Virus record (IMG/VR): IMGVR_UViG_3300042988_001111
Location: 1 to 36,548 of that record
DNA from: a virus
DNA length: 36,548 bases
Direction: 5' to 3' (one strand)
Position numbers and translations under genes: made by a program. The notes under the pieces are model-generated. The model ran no database searches, was not told the DNA's origin, and saw only the letters and a program-made list of their open reading frames with translations. Positions 29,468 through 36,548 of this stretch are shown piece after piece; positions within the stretch are counted from its first letter, which is position 1, and each line of letters opens with the position of its first letter.

Positions 29468-30625
29468 TCACAATTCCTCTCTCAGATTAAATGTAACTTC
29501 CCAATTATTTGGACTCACCAATTGATATCTAGGCTCGGCTGCGAATTTACAAAATAAAAGTCTTCGTTGTGAACTAGAGCTAAAAACTGAATCACTATCT
29601 AGACCAACAAAAAATGGAGTGTGTGTCCCGTATACTTGAAATTGATTTTCCATTTCTTCGATGGCTTCTTTTTTCAAACCCTTCCACTCAATAGTATATG
29701 TGGCAGTTGATTCTTTTATGTCAGCGTATGATTGTCCGCCTTCTGAGAATATAGTGTCCGATCGATCTACTAAATCAACTTGTAATGGAAATTGTGCTCG
29801 GCCTCTAACGGGATCAAAGTAATCCCCAAGACAGAATGCTCCGACTTCTACATATCCATTAGGATTTTGATCTTGAATTAAGAATCTCCAAAATCTTAAG
29901 TACGTCGACGCCAACCCATCCTCATCCGTGACATATAAAGCGTTATCATTATAGGTTAACGTCGACTCGTACACAGGACTTGTCCAAGTTGATGTGTGAT
30001 TGCCTTGAAGTTTATAAGTTCCACCGGGAGATAATTTTAGTGGTGAATTTCTTGATCCGATAACAGCGAAACCTTTTGGATTAGAGCTAAGACCAAGATC
30101 CCACTCTATAAATTCAGAGCCGCCATTACATCTTATATAATCGCCAACTCTAGTTAGAGAGGCACTTGTTTGGTCAGTATCAGTAGCGACACCTAGTAAA
30201 GATGCTGCTGTAAAATTCACATCAGTGGCCATTAAATGAAACACGCCAGAGCCACCAGCTCCGTTAGATACGATATTAAATTTATAACCAGTCGATGAAG
30301 AATTAGTCACTGTATAGGTAGAGTCACCAGCGGCGTCGAGCGCAGTTTTAATTGCTGTTACGAAACTAGCTAAAGTAGAATATTCCGCCACTGCTATACT
30401 GGCTGTTAAATCAGGGCCGCCAGAAGTCTCTCTGAAAATAATCTGATTAGTTGAGGCCGTAACATTAAAGTATCCATTTGAGCGCCACACCTTAGATCTT
30501 CTCTGTGTGTTATAGGCATTAGTGACTGGGAAAGCAGTTTGTTCACTACTAACATCTGAGTGAGCTAATAAATCTAGATCTATAAAGTTATCCCAGAATA
30601 TTCTTAAACAAGTTGTGTGACTCAT
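29468..30625 (-). CDS. Distal tail (Dit-like) protein
   Basis: 385 residues. N-terminal I-F-W-D-N-F segment, beta-rich middle with FWRFLIQDQNPNGYVEVG and C-terminal strand S-P-N-N-W-E-V-T-F-N-L-R-E-E. A terminal strand forming E-V-T-F-N-L is common in Dit and related tail ring proteins. Between tape measure and the tip proteins, this is the expected Dit position. It overlaps the tape measure stop (ATGA). The ring would connect tail tube and tip. Confidence 0.65.
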   Translation of the reverse strand: MSHTTCLRIFWDNFIDLDLLAHSDVSSEQTAFPVTNAYNTQRRSKVWRSNGYFNVTASTNQIIFRETSGGPDLTASIAVAEYSTLASFVTAIKTALDAAGDSTYTVTNSSSTGYKFNIVSNGAGGSGVFHLMATDVNFTAASLLGVATDTDQTSASLTRVGDYIRCNGGSEFIEWDLGLSSNPKGFAVIGSRNSPLKLSPGGTYKLQGNHTSTWTSPVYESTLTYNDNALYVTDEDGLASTYLRFWRFLIQDQNPNGYVEVGAFCLGDYFDPVRGRAQFPLQVDLVDRSDTIFSEGGQSYADIKESTATYTIEWKGLKKEAIEEMENQFQVYGTHTPFFVGLDSDSVFSSSSQRRLLFCKFAAEPRYQLVSPNNWEVTFNLREEL

Positions 30626-32484
30626 GAAAGTCTAAACCCCTGTCTGTTTAAATTTAAAATTACATTGGCAAGTTCTTGCTCACCAACCATTAAGTTAATT
30701 GTCATTGGTCTATCACTTCCGCCAGAGGCAGATGCGCGTTCTTGTTGAACTTCTCTAACTTGATCGCGAGATAGTACAACTTCACCCGGAGTTAACATTG
30801 CTGGCACTCTATCTGTGAATGGAGCTCCACCGGGTACAACTCCACCTTCAGCAAATTTTAATTTCTTAAGTGCACCACCTACTGAACCAATTGGCCCGCC
30901 AACAATACCGCCAATTAAACTCCCGCTTAGAGCGCCTTTAACTCCGCCTCCACCTGCAAAACCAGCAGCACTCTTAATGGCTTCTTTAACTCCGTCAGCG
31001 ATGCTTTGAATTAATCTTCCACTCTCAGATATTAAACTTTGAATGAAAGCCTTGGCGATATTCGGAGATTCAGCAATTAAACTTGTGGCCAATTTTATAC
31101 CGACTAATGGCATTTGGTTAGCTAATGAAATCGCCACTATTGGGGCAGCATTTGCCAGCGCCTCAATAACAGCGGGAATACTATCTATTATTGCCTGAAT
31201 AACTTCTGGTAAAGCGTCGATAAACGCTTGTATTTGTGCTTTTACAGCCTCGGGCCCTTGAGCTAAAAATCCAACTAATCCGCTAACAACCCCACCAAGT
31301 CCCGGAATAATAGAGTCAGCAATAAATCCGCTAACATTTTGAAATGCAGCAGCAGCTCCTTGAGCTCCCTGTGAAATATTTGTAATTAATGAACTAGTTA
31401 TATTGAATTGTCGCTGTCTTTCCTGTGCTTCTTTATCAGATTTTTCTTTGACTAATTTTAATTCATATCTTTCTCTAGCTTTTTCGGCATCTTCTCTTAT
31501 TTTTTTTAAACTATCTTCTGCTTTTTTTATCCCTTCTAAATCAGGTCTAGGCGCACCAGAAAATAATCCCGAACTAGATACTGCCTTTGTAGGAGTTCTT
31601 TTAACTAATAAATCTTGAGCTGCAGGATTAGCATCTTTTAATCCGTCATGAATAGCCTGAAGCTCTTCATTAAGCCCGCTACCTTTAATTGATCTAGCTA
31701 GAAAATTAAATGCTTTTGCTGTAGCATTTCCAAAAGTTACCATTAAAGGAACTAATTCAATTAATGATTTTGTTAAATCTTTAATGGATTGTATGAACTC
31801 ATCATTTTGAATAATGCTAAGTCCATATGTTTTTAAAACATCGTCAAATACGTTTTTTAACTGATCAATTGCTCCAGCATAAGTATTTGTAGCAGCTACT
31901 GCACTACCGCCGAATCTAGAATTTAAAGTATCTAATGTATTAGAAAAAGTTTCAGCATCATTACTACCTTTTCGAATTTCAATTCCGTATCTTTTAAAAG
32001 CTTCAACATTTCCCTCAGCAGCTTTTCCAACTAATCTAGTTGCTGATTCTAAATCAATTCTCAAAGCAGCACTTAAATCAATTGCTGCTTGGGTTCCTTT
32101 TTTAAGGCCATCTTCTGAAAGTCTAGCGATTGATTGAAGTAAAGAAGCTGCTGATAAAACAGCATCGTCACTTAATCTTGTAGTGTTTTGTATTTCTGAA
32201 GCAAAAGCAACAATACCATCAACTGCTGATTGAGATTCAATCCCAGTTAATTTAAAAGCTGTGGCTAAATTATTAACTGCATCTTCATATTGAGCAGCTT
32301 GATCGATTGCACTTTTAAAAGACAATCCGACACCAATTGCGGCTGCTAAACCAGCAAGAGTTGTTGTAAGTCCATTAAATGCTGAAGATATTGCTGAAAT
32401 TTGTTTATCTACAGATTTACTGAGGCCAGCTATTTCTTTAGTAGCGCCACTAATATCCGCAAGAAACTCTAAGGTAACTGCCAC
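30622..32484 (-). CDS. Tail tape measure protein
   Basis: 620 residues, helical throughout, with N-terminal heptads (SKSVDKQISAISSAFNG), two hydrophobic stretches in the middle to end (VVSGLVGFLAQ, then GGGVKGALSGSLIGGIVGG) and a Gly/Pro-rich G-V-V-P-G-G-A-P end. This is the standard tape measure layout. Length sets tail length; at about 1.5 angstrom per residue it predicts a tail near 90-95 nm. It follows the chaperone genes G and T. Confidence 0.9.
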   Translation of the reverse strand: MAVTLEFLADISGATKEIAGLSKSVDKQISAISSAFNGLTTTLAGLAAAIGVGLSFKSAIDQAAQYEDAVNNLATAFKLTGIESQSAVDGIVAFASEIQNTTRLSDDAVLSAASLLQSIARLSEDGLKKGTQAAIDLSAALRIDLESATRLVGKAAEGNVEAFKRYGIEIRKGSNDAETFSNTLDTLNSRFGGSAVAATNTYAGAIDQLKNVFDDVLKTYGLSIIQNDEFIQSIKDLTKSLIELVPLMVTFGNATAKAFNFLARSIKGSGLNEELQAIHDGLKDANPAAQDLLVKRTPTKAVSSSGLFSGAPRPDLEGIKKAEDSLKKIREDAEKARERYELKLVKEKSDKEAQERQRQFNITSSLITNISQGAQGAAAAFQNVSGFIADSIIPGLGGVVSGLVGFLAQGPEAVKAQIQAFIDALPEVIQAIIDSIPAVIEALANAAPIVAISLANQMPLVGIKLATSLIAESPNIAKAFIQSLISESGRLIQSIADGVKEAIKSAAGFAGGGGVKGALSGSLIGGIVGGPIGSVGGALKKLKFAEGGVVPGGAPFTDRVPAMLTPGEVVLSRDQVREVQQERASASGGSDRPMTINLMVGEQELANVILNLNRQGFRLS

Positions 32485-32703
32485 TTATTTTCTCCCCTTT
32501 TTCATAGCCTTTTCCTCAGCTTCACGTTTTATTTTATCTAGTTCATTAGATATAATCAAAAAATGTAGAGCTTTATCTGAATCTAATTCTTTCAAGTCAG
32601 CGGCAGTGAATCCAATTTTAGCAAGACGTTGGCGCATGAAATACTCAGAGACTACGTGATACATCTCATTTTGATGATTCGATCCAGCCCCTAAGAGTCT
32701 CAC
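32485..32703 (-). CDS. Tail assembly chaperone, T part (frameshift product)
   Basis: 72 residues from a GTG, though it is probably read mainly as the C-terminal part of a G-T fusion. Contents: V-R-L-L-G-A-G-S-N-H-Q-N-E-M-Y-H-V-V-S-E-Y, A-D-L-K-E-L-D-S-D-K-A-L-H-F-L, and a basic end. The frame is open without a stop from the slippery site (32748-32754) into this gene. T segments bind the tail tube or tape measure and are needed for tail polymerisation. Ends one base before the tape measure start. Confidence 0.75.
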   Translation of the reverse strand: MRLLGAGSNHQNEMYHVVSEYFMRQRLAKIGFTAADLKELDSDKALHFLIISNELDKIKREAEEKAMKKGRK

Positions 32704-32711
32704 TTGCTTTA

Positions 32712-33059
32712 TTACTTGCCTTTCTTCGGTGTCAGTGCCGTCATTAACTTTTTTTTATTAAGCCCTGTTACTAAAGCTACTGCTACTTCTTGTAGAACTG
32801 CTAAACATTCAGCATCTTCCATTAACTCATCAAAGGATTGGTATTTAGATCCGTCTACAGATTCTATTGCTACTTCTTTATAGAATTTCTTAGACCAACT
32901 AAGTAGGTCTTTAGTCGATCCTAATTCATCTGATTCAGATTTCTTAGCAATAGCAGATCCGTCAAATAAATCATTTACTGACGGCTTGATAAGAACGAGG
33001 TGTCCTGTAAACACCCCGTCCTTGACACATTCAGGTACAAATTTAATTTCTTTGTTCAT
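32712..33059 (-). CDS. Tail assembly chaperone, G part
   Basis: 115 residues: V-L-I-K-P-S-V-N-D-L-F-D-G and helical L-L-S-W-S-K-K-F-Y-K-E-V, F-D-E-L-M-E-D-A-E-C-L-A. These are features of lambda G-like chaperones. Near the end it has N-K-K-K (codons 101-104) encoded by eight A and a G. Here a -1 shift yields the ~191-residue G-T fusion. Position between tail tube and tape measure is canonical. AGGAGG upstream. Confidence 0.8.
   Translation of the reverse strand: MNKEIKFVPECVKDGVFTGHLVLIKPSVNDLFDGSAIAKKSESDELGSTKDLLSWSKKFYKEVAIESVDGSKYQSFDELMEDAECLAVLQEVAVALVTGLNKKKLMTALTPKKGK
32748..32754 (-). promoter_or_regulatory. -1 ribosomal frameshift site (A AAA AAG)
   Basis: On the minus strand the zero frame reads AAT AAA AAA AAG. 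The heptamer A AAA AAG permits both tRNAs to slip back one base. The -1 frame then reads GTT AAT GAC GGC ... and runs 15 codons into the GTG of the T gene without a stop. Same arrangement as lambda G/GT. Confidence 0.82.
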
Positions 33060-33083
33060 AAGTCCTCCTGACTTATTTGTTTA

Positions 33084-34622
33084 TTACAACAAGTTTACGA
33101 AAATGATTCCTTCACCACTAGAGTTAGCAACACCTTGAAGTGTTACACTCAAAGTTACAACGTCATCAGTATCTGTTACGGCAAATTCTGTGATTCGAGC
33201 TTCGATTAAAGACACGTTCACACATTTACCAGCGACCCAGTTACCGCCAGACTTAGTTCCACCGTTGTAAGCAAAGCTAACAGTGTCACCTAATCTGAAT
33301 TGTTCGAAAGCCTTAGCGTCGTGTTTCTTAAGAGTCATTAGCAACTCTACAGTCACAGTTCTTTGAGCGAGAAGTTTCTCACCAACACCAGACTCAGAGC
33401 AAATGTCTCTAACGTCTTGAAGTGTATTCTCAACGTTAACTGTCATTTCTTGAACTTCAGTGCAGATTGTGCGCTCAAATGTTCCGAATAAAACTTCGTT
33501 ATTTTTAACAATCAAAGGATTAACGTTGCTATCAGCAGTGTTGCTATAAGGAGCAGCCCAGCTCATTGCAGTATCAGAGAAGTAACCAGTAGCGCCAGTA
33601 TCGTTAGCAGCTAAAGAGAATCCGATCGCATCTCCGATTGAGTTAGCAGTATTTGTTCCGCTATTCCAAAGAAGATTTAAAGTACCACCACTGTGAGCGA
33701 TATAATATTTTCCAGAAGCCGCGCCGTAATCTTTATAGTCAACGATGAAAGAACCAGTTGCGCCAGTAGCTTCCATAGCAGTTTTTAAAGAAGATGCTAA
33801 CTCGTGAGGAGATTTATATAGTTTAGCGTTTACTGTAGCGGCTAAAGCTCCTGCGCCAAGATTAAAATCTAAGTATCTATCATCGCTATCAACACGGACT
33901 GGATCGAAATAGTAACCAGTTCCGTTAAGTGAGAACTCCATATTAAGAGCTTCACCAACGTTAGCTGTGATCGCCATTGAAGCAACTCGTGAACCAGTCA
34001 TCGCCTCAGATGCAGTTCCGTTAGCGCGATAAATCCAATGAGTCAGAGCAGGCAATTCATCATTTGATTTATAAAGAAGATTTCTTCCGCAAGCCACGCC
34101 AGAGCTAGGAGCAGCTTGAGATAAGTTGAATTGAAGACTTAAATCATTTCCACTAACAGAGTAAACGTTTCTAATAGCGTAACCGTTAGATGAATCTTTT
34201 AAAAGAATAGCATCGCCACGCTCATAGTCAGATCCGCCAGCGCCAAGTTTAATAACTGCGCGAGCGTTAATGTCACCACTAGTTGAACCAGTAGTTGTTG
34301 TCTTCTCTGAAGGTGCAGCAACTTTAGAGCCGAGTGCTGCTTTAATTAAAATATCATAGTTAGGAGCAGTAGCTTCAACTCCGCTATGACGGAAGTAGTG
34401 ACCGATTGTAGACTCAGGTGATTCGAGCCCAAGAATAGGCGCTTTAGTATCTACGCTTGGGGATAACTCTACGTTATCGATTGTCTCGAAGTTAGGAGTC
34501 ATGTCAAAGCCTTCTTGCAAAGGCAATACTTGTGTTCCGCTTGTTGGATCGACTGGCGTACCTGCTGTGGTTTCTTCAACGATAGCTTGTACGGATTTTC
34601 TTGTTGATGTTGCTCCGCTCAT
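33084..34622 (-). CDS. Major tail tube protein
   Basis: 512 residues, longer than many tube proteins. Start T-R-K-S-V-Q-A-I-V-E-E-T-T-A-G-T-P, then N-F-E-T-I-D-N-V-E-L-S-P, as in long siphovirus tube proteins. The middle has an inserted domain with G-S-F-I-V-D-Y-K-D-Y and a repeated beta hairpin. The C-terminal part (VTVELLMTLKKHD, then VTLSVTLQGVAN) closes the beta sandwich. It forms the stacked hexamer rings around DNA. The insertion may form a surface domain on the tail. Confidence 0.75.
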   Translation of the reverse strand: MSGATSTRKSVQAIVEETTAGTPVDPTSGTQVLPLQEGFDMTPNFETIDNVELSPSVDTKAPILGLESPESTIGHYFRHSGVEATAPNYDILIKAALGSKVAAPSEKTTTTGSTSGDINARAVIKLGAGGSDYERGDAILLKDSSNGYAIRNVYSVSGNDLSLQFNLSQAAPSSGVACGRNLLYKSNDELPALTHWIYRANGTASEAMTGSRVASMAITANVGEALNMEFSLNGTGYYFDPVRVDSDDRYLDFNLGAGALAATVNAKLYKSPHELASSLKTAMEATGATGSFIVDYKDYGAASGKYYIAHSGGTLNLLWNSGTNTANSIGDAIGFSLAANDTGATGYFSDTAMSWAAPYSNTADSNVNPLIVKNNEVLFGTFERTICTEVQEMTVNVENTLQDVRDICSESGVGEKLLAQRTVTVELLMTLKKHDAKAFEQFRLGDTVSFAYNGGTKSGGNWVAGKCVNVSLIEARITEFAVTDTDDVVTLSVTLQGVANSSGEGIIFVNLL

Positions 34623-34632
34623 AAATTCTCCT

Positions 34633-35082
34633 CTAGCACTCCTCGCTATATCGCAAGCGATAGAGGCTTCTTATGCTTAAAAAGTTTTGTTTCTCAGTAA
34701 AGATAAACTCTATACCGCCATCCGATTCCCAATTTAAATCCCAAGCGTCGCTTAAGATAGTTTGGTGAAATGAATCAATGGCTAAGAATTGATCTTCAAG
34801 TAATGTTTTCTCAGCCGTCTCACGAATAGTCACATCTCGGTCAGTGCCTCGATTAACTATGGTGTTGACGATTGTAACTTCACGTTCAAACGTTACAACA
34901 TCGCCAATTAATTTTTTAGTATTAAGTCCGGGGCCCATAAAAAAAGCATACCCGCGATTAAGTGAAAGTGTATCATTTAACTCTAAAATATATGGGTTAA
35001 CTAATTTCTTATATGTTGGTGTAGCGTAGATAGTAGTTAGCCGTGTATTGATATTGTCAAACACAGTCGTGATTAAACTCAC
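34633..35082 (-). CDS. Tail completion or terminator-like protein
   Basis: 149 residues: T-T-V-F-D-N-I-N-T-R-L-T-T-I at the start, a Y-A-F-F-M-G-P-G motif in the middle and a long helix (EKTLLEDQFLAIDSFHQ). Located just before the tail tube gene, which is where minor tail or terminator proteins occur. The ATG overlaps the next gene's stop. Could be tail-terminator (gpU-like) or head-tail joining. Confidence 0.55.
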   Translation of the reverse strand: MSLITTVFDNINTRLTTIYATPTYKKLVNPYILELNDTLSLNRGYAFFMGPGLNTKKLIGDVVTFEREVTIVNTIVNRGTDRDVTIRETAEKTLLEDQFLAIDSFHQTILSDAWDLNWESDGGIEFIFTEKQNFLSIRSLYRLRYSEEC

Positions 35083-35918
35083 CTAACTAATCTCCTCACC
35101 TGCCCAGCTATTTCGCGCTTCTCTAGTTTACCATCAGCATTTGAATCGAAGGTATATCGACGAATATTTAATGCGTCTTTATACATTTTTTCGACTGCGG
35201 CGCGTTTGTCATTATAACTAGGGCCTAGATTAAAATAGATTAAAGATAATGTTTTATATGTGGCTGGTAGCCAAACGTCATCAAGTTCAATGATCTGTCC
35301 TTGATGAACGACTAAGCCTAAACGCTTAAGATCTGTGACCATTTGTTTAGAGGCGGTCATAATCTCAGGAATCCAATCAGTCTTACCGTTCTCAAAACTA
35401 TTTAAATAACCATCGATTTCAATATCTACTGATTTAAGTTGTGAACTAGTTGTGAAAGCGTAGCCGATTTCTTTAGCGTCGCAAGAACCAGAGACGGCGC
35501 TATTAACACTTAATCGAGTCCAATATGTATCGTAAAGATAAACTCCAGCTAGACCCGAGGGAGCACTAGAATCAGTGGTGTCATTTACAATCTGCCAATT
35601 ATAATCCTGATTTACACCCCACGACAGATTCCCCGACTTAGCTAGAGGAATTGTGCTCGATTTCGTCCCATCAAGAACGTCAACACCAGCCCTCCATTGT
35701 GTCCCATCCCAATAATCAACCGTTATAGAACCAGTGGCTCCGTTAACAGTATCCATTTGAAAAAATAAATTAGTAAAAGGGAATCTCTGACCGATATATA
35801 AAAACTCATCAGTGTCTAAGTTTAAAGGTAGTGTTGATGAGTCATCTTGATTTAATAAAGATTGATCGCTAAGAGTTGAGCCGTCGAATTTAAATATACG
35901 AATGTAATCAAGTAACAT
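35079..35918 (-). CDS. Virion protein with EF-hand-like Ca2+ loop
   Basis: 279 residues. A beta-rich main part (ITVDYWDGTQWRAGVDV; Y-L-Y-D-T-Y-W-T-R-L) ends in a helical segment. At the very C-terminus is a textbook EF-hand loop: D258-x-N260-x-D262-G263-x-L-E266-x-x-E269, followed by a basic end. One loop alone gives dockerin-like or calcium-dependent anchoring. Likely a head-tail or tail protein stabilised by Ca2+. No family recognised. Confidence 0.6.
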   Translation of the reverse strand: MLLDYIRIFKFDGSTLSDQSLLNQDDSSTLPLNLDTDEFLYIGQRFPFTNLFFQMDTVNGATGSITVDYWDGTQWRAGVDVLDGTKSSTIPLAKSGNLSWGVNQDYNWQIVNDTTDSSAPSGLAGVYLYDTYWTRLSVNSAVSGSCDAKEIGYAFTTSSQLKSVDIEIDGYLNSFENGKTDWIPEIMTASKQMVTDLKRLGLVVHQGQIIELDDVWLPATYKTLSLIYFNLGPSYNDKRAAVEKMYKDALNIRRYTFDSNADGKLEKREIAGQVRRLVR

Positions 35919-36189
35919 CTTCTGAGCCCTCGAATTCTGGTAACGCTCTCACGTAACCTAATAAGAATGCTTTCCCAGCAGCGGCTAATTGTGGCTGCGT
36001 GCCTTCTGGAATTTCAAAGAATTTAGAAATCACTGGTTGCTTGCCAGCTTCATAGGCGGCTTGATCTACATAGCCATTTACTGTGAAAACCACAAAGCCA
36101 GATTTCATGTTGTAAACAAGCTCTGCCTCATGCCAATAGCCAGCAATCACGTTTGTTTCTTCTAGGGTAATGTCACATAAAAAAGGCAT
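35908..36189 (-). CDS. Small tail-region protein
   Basis: 93 residues, mixed: FLCDITLEETNVIAGYWHEA, F-V-V-F-T-V-N-G-Y-V-D-Q-A-A-Y-E-A-G-K-Q-P, then a hydrophobic helix. The pattern N-G-Y-x-x-x-x-A-Y-x-x-G-x-x-P is common in small proteins of phage tail regions, perhaps a tail-tube accessory. No Cys. Starts right after the Zn-ribbon gene and overlaps the next gene. Confidence 0.55.
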   Translation of the reverse strand: MPFLCDITLEETNVIAGYWHEAELVYNMKSGFVVFTVNGYVDQAAYEAGKQPVISKFFEIPEGTQPQLAAAGKAFLLGYVRALPEFEGSEDVT

Positions 36190-36444
36190 TTACCACTTTC
36201 CTTTCGGGCAGCTCTCAGCATGAAGCCCAGTTTTATAAGTCAGATAACAGCCACATTCTACGCAGCGATTATCTCTATAAAATTCACAGCCAACACAGGC
36301 GGCCATTCTTTTTTGAATGACTTCTTTTGTGGCCATAACTTTTCCAGTTTTAAAAGCCTCACCAACGACGTTCACAAAAGAGAATGCAACATTTTTCACT
36401 TGCTTTGTGGCGGAGGGAAAAGCGCAATTCTCACACTTATCCAT
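36190..36444 (-). CDS. Zn-ribbon-like Cys-rich protein
   Basis: 84 residues. Cys pairs C4-x2-C7 near the start, C50-x2-C53 in C-V-G-C-E-F-Y, then C-V-E-C-G-C-Y-L-T-Y-K and a final C-P-K-G-K-W. The last four fit a Zn ribbon that is common in phage genomes (C-x2-C-G-C, C-P-x-x-K-W end). Probably a DNA- or protein-binding zinc module. Its 5' end lies within the terminal repeat and overlaps the thioredoxin-like gene stop across the circle. Confidence 0.75.
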   Translation of the reverse strand: MDKCENCAFPSATKQVKNVAFSFVNVVGEAFKTGKVMATKEVIQKRMAACVGCEFYRDNRCVECGCYLTYKTGLHAESCPKGKW

Positions 36445-36548
36445 TTGCGATAGCCTTTCTTAAAGCAATCTCATCTTGGATTTCTTTAAGCAGTCTTTTT
36501 AGAGGTACAATTTGATCTATTAAGTTTGCCTCGTCAGTTAAAAGTGTA
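36423..36548. repeat. Terminal direct repeat, right copy (126 bp)
   Basis: Second copy of 23-148. It also contains the C-terminal end of the thioredoxin-like gene again (36437-36548, minus strand, running off the end). That fragment is the same gene as 37-489 seen twice, not a paralogue. Confidence 0.9.

Noticed and set aside
1-36548. CRISPR array, tRNA or rRNA genes, integrase, reverse transcriptase or diversity-generating repeats
   Set aside because: Read for but not seen. Repeats in the fibre are protein-coding units, not spacer arrays, and no integrase or reverse-transcriptase motif appears.

Overview
The window is an essentially complete genome of a tailed double-stranded DNA phage, not a piece of host chromosome. 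It has small and large terminase, portal, scaffold, an HK97/P22-type major capsid protein, tail tube, tail assembly chaperones with a -1 frameshift site, tape measure, distal tail and hub proteins, fibres, an endolysin with small membrane partners, an ERF recombinase and RusA. The long-tail gene set without a sheath gene indicates a siphovirus-like particle. A spanin-like lipoprotein beside the endolysin points to a diderm host. The DNA is AT-rich and uses many GTG and TTG starts. I cannot name the host. The last 126 bases (36423-36548) repeat bases 23-148, so the unique sequence is about 36.4 kb and is circular or circularly permuted. The first 22 bases look like an assembly fold-back.

Layout: read around the circle there are two transcription blocks that diverge from one intergenic region, 12699-13521. 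Leftward (minus) from about 12740 runs a block of about 28 kb: a Pmp3/YqaE membrane protein, a PD-(D/E)XK-like protein, a ParB-like/DNA methyltransferase, small terminase, large terminase, portal, two morphogenesis proteins, scaffold, capsid, head or decoration proteins and a Cys-rich fibre. It passes a thioredoxin-like gene and crosses the window ends. It then continues from 36444 down through tail completion proteins, tail tube, chaperones, tape measure, tail tip, an HNH homing endonuclease, a LamG fibre, a CsrA-like protein, the lysis genes and a phosphoesterase at about 20.6 kb. Rightward (plus), 13522-20692 is the presumed early block. It holds small unknown proteins, an ERF annealing protein, a PD-(D/E)XK-like nuclease, RusA, and then a SAM methyltransferase with three glycosyltransferases. 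I see no DNA polymerase, helicase, primase, integrase or repressor, so replication probably depends on the host.

The most unusual content is RNA. About 620 bases (12.87-13.51 kb) are non-coding and packed with perfect local hairpins, and a long-range stem can close the whole region. This is a candidate large ornate phage ncRNA. Around it lie four more structured elements: a two-hairpin kissing-loop element (12412-12502), a leader with two mutually exclusive stems upstream of 13949 (13830-13948), a stem at the 16124 gene start (16031-16117), and an 84-nt extended hairpin (16826-16909). All were found by reading complementarity by eye. No folding energy or covariation was computed.
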